A DNA stretch of 8,003 bases. Origin: Acidobacteriota bacterium. Its GTDB lineage: Bacteria; Acidobacteriota; Thermoanaerobaculia; Multivoradales; JAHEKO01. Positions 7,350-8,003 of the stretch are shown in pieces. How positions within the stretch are numbered: position 1 is the stretch's first letter; the number at the start of each line of letters is the position of its first letter. The notes under the pieces are model-generated. The model was not told where the DNA came from. It ran no database searches and worked only from the letters and a program-made list of their open reading frames with translations. Position numbers and translations under genes: made by a program. The stretch lies in contig JAOTUP010000068.1 of the NCBI GenBank assembly GCA_029863825.1, positions 1 through 8,003 of the forward strand, given 5' to 3'.

Positions 7350-8003
7350 GTGCTGGACAGAGCTGCAGGGGCTGGTGGTCGTCTATCACGAGTTGATGCG
7401 GCAGGCGATAGAGGCGCTGGAGGCACACGGTGCCGTCGAGAAACCGGCGACGCCGGCCGGCTTCGACGGCGCCGGCGAAGGGAACCTGGGCGATCGTTCC
7501 GACCCGCTGGCGGGCTCTTGCTTCTGATTCTCGCGCTGCCGTCTCTTCCGGTCGTGGCCGAGGAGGGCATGGCGTCGGAGGGAGCGATCCTCCAGGGGCG
7601 GGAGATCACCGTGCCGGGGGCCGTGCTGCCGCTTCGCGATCGGGTCGAGCCGGTGAACCGCATTCTCGAGAAGCGCCTGGATGAGCTGCTGCCGCACCTG
7701 ATGCGTGAGACCGGTATCGACATGTGGCTGGTCATCAACCGGGAGTATGCGGAAGATCCGGTCTATTTCACCCTGGTGCCGGAGCCGGTGTTTGCCGCGC
7801 GGCGGACGACCATGCTGCTCTTTTTCGATCGCGGACCCGAGGCCGGAGTCGAGAGGCTCACCGTCAGTCGCTACCCGTTCGGATCGTTGTATGAGCCGGC
7901 CTGGGAGGGAGGTGACCTCGAGGAGCAGTGGCAGGGCCTGACGCGGGCCATCGTCGAGCGGAATCCACGCCGCATCGGCATCAACACGAGTCGTGAGTGG
8001 CCG
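7350..8003 (+). CDS. Exported M24-family peptidase (Xaa-Pro aminopeptidase/creatinase-like), N-terminal part
   Basis: The reading frame is open to the window end, so the gene is truncated at the right edge. From about 7626 the translation (LPLRDRVEPVNRILEKRLDE, then LMRETGIDMWLVINREYAED, TLVPEPVFAARRTTMLLFF, GVERLTVSRYPFGSLY, NPRRIGIN) matches what I recall of the N-terminal creatinase-like domain of M24 metallopeptidases. The dimetal catalytic domain lies beyond the window. A signal-peptide core (LLLLILALPSLPVVA, 7515-7559) sits just upstream in the same frame. The start is unresolved. GTG 7350 has AAGGA nine bases upstream and lies 4 bases after the previous stop, but gives a 55-residue Arg-rich leader with poor codon bias. 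TTG 7518 lacks an n-region. ATG 7569 has a GAGGAGG run but would discard the signal peptide. The adjacent Arg-rich RRRRRR at 7464-7481 would be a natural n-region without a start codon. It is the third gene of the peptidase operon. Confidence 0.8.
   Translation, partial: MLDRAAGAGGRLSRVDAAGDRGAGGTRCRRETGDAGRLRRRRRREPGRSFRPAGGLLLLILALPSLPVVAEEGMASEGAILQGREITVPGAVLPLRDRVEPVNRILEKRLDELLPHLMRETGIDMWLVINREYAEDPVYFTLVPEPVFAARRTTMLLFFDRGPEAGVERLTVSRYPFGSLYEPAWEGGDLEEQWQGLTRAIVERNPRRIGINTSREWP
7396..7527 (+). CDS. Possible small ORF overlapping the M24 gene start
   Basis: An ATG at 7396 opens 43 codons (MRQAIEALEAHGAVEKPATP and onward) ending at TGA 7525-7527, one frame off the M24 signal peptide. 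Codon third positions are mostly G or C, as in the real genes here and unlike the M24 frame over the same bases. The coding-like character extends back to about 7351 (WTELQGLVVVYHELM), where a GTG at 7375 is another start. The first part looks like an amphipathic helix. No good Shine-Dalgarno is seen for either start. It may be a small protein, or the displaced 5' end of a neighbouring gene after an indel. No function can be assigned. Confidence 0.25.
   Translation: MRQAIEALEAHGAVEKPATPAGFDGAGEGNLGDRSDPLAGSCF

Noticed and set aside
6635..7738. 367-codon minus-strand open frame opposite the membrane protein and M24 start
   Set aside because: It is low-complexity, rich in Arg, Ser and Pro, and spans two genes supported by membrane segments and M24 similarity. 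It is a shadow.

Overview
This is an 8 kb window of GC-rich, gene-dense bacterial DNA. Signal peptides, one lipobox and an exported/membrane peptidase cluster suggest a Gram-negative (diderm) environmental bacterium, in the style of Acidobacteriota, Myxococcota or a related uncultured lineage. That placement is inference from composition and gene style; there is no rRNA or marker gene to fix it. I saw no tRNA, rRNA, CRISPR array, insertion sequence or phage gene.

Left part (1-2941). A predicted exported protein of unknown function (9-1043, +) faces a lipoprotein alpha/beta hydrolase (1120-about 2124, -). A second, cytoplasmic alpha/beta hydrolase (2126-2941, +) diverges from the lipoprotein gene. 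The most upstream plausible start codons of these two genes overlap base for base around 2122-2128. Either the lipoprotein starts further inside, or the promoters lie inside each other's coding sequence.

Middle (2942-4313). An aldo-keto reductase with an intact catalytic tetrad (3086-4075, -) is convergent with the second hydrolase. The 144 bp between them holds no clear gene, but it carries a 39-codon in-frame extension beyond the reductase stop and a small inverted repeat. The 238 bp divergent region 4076-4313 has a sigma70-like promoter candidate for each flanking gene.

Right part (4314-8003). Three tightly packed + strand genes look like one operon: an exported M1-family zinc metallopeptidase (4314-6395), a roughly six-pass membrane protein of unknown function (6404-7345), and the N-terminal part of an exported M24-family (Xaa-Pro aminopeptidase/creatinase-like) metallopeptidase that runs off the window. 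Two exported peptidases flanking an unknown membrane protein suggest peptide degradation at the cell envelope. The start of the M24 gene is unresolved: coding-like sequence lies in a different frame from the signal peptide between about 7345 and 7527.

Most of the window is ordinary chromosomal content. The points most worth checking are the peptidase/membrane-protein operon, the M24 start conflict, the overlapping divergent starts and the unknown exported protein at the left end. I did not find convincing evidence of a wholly new system.
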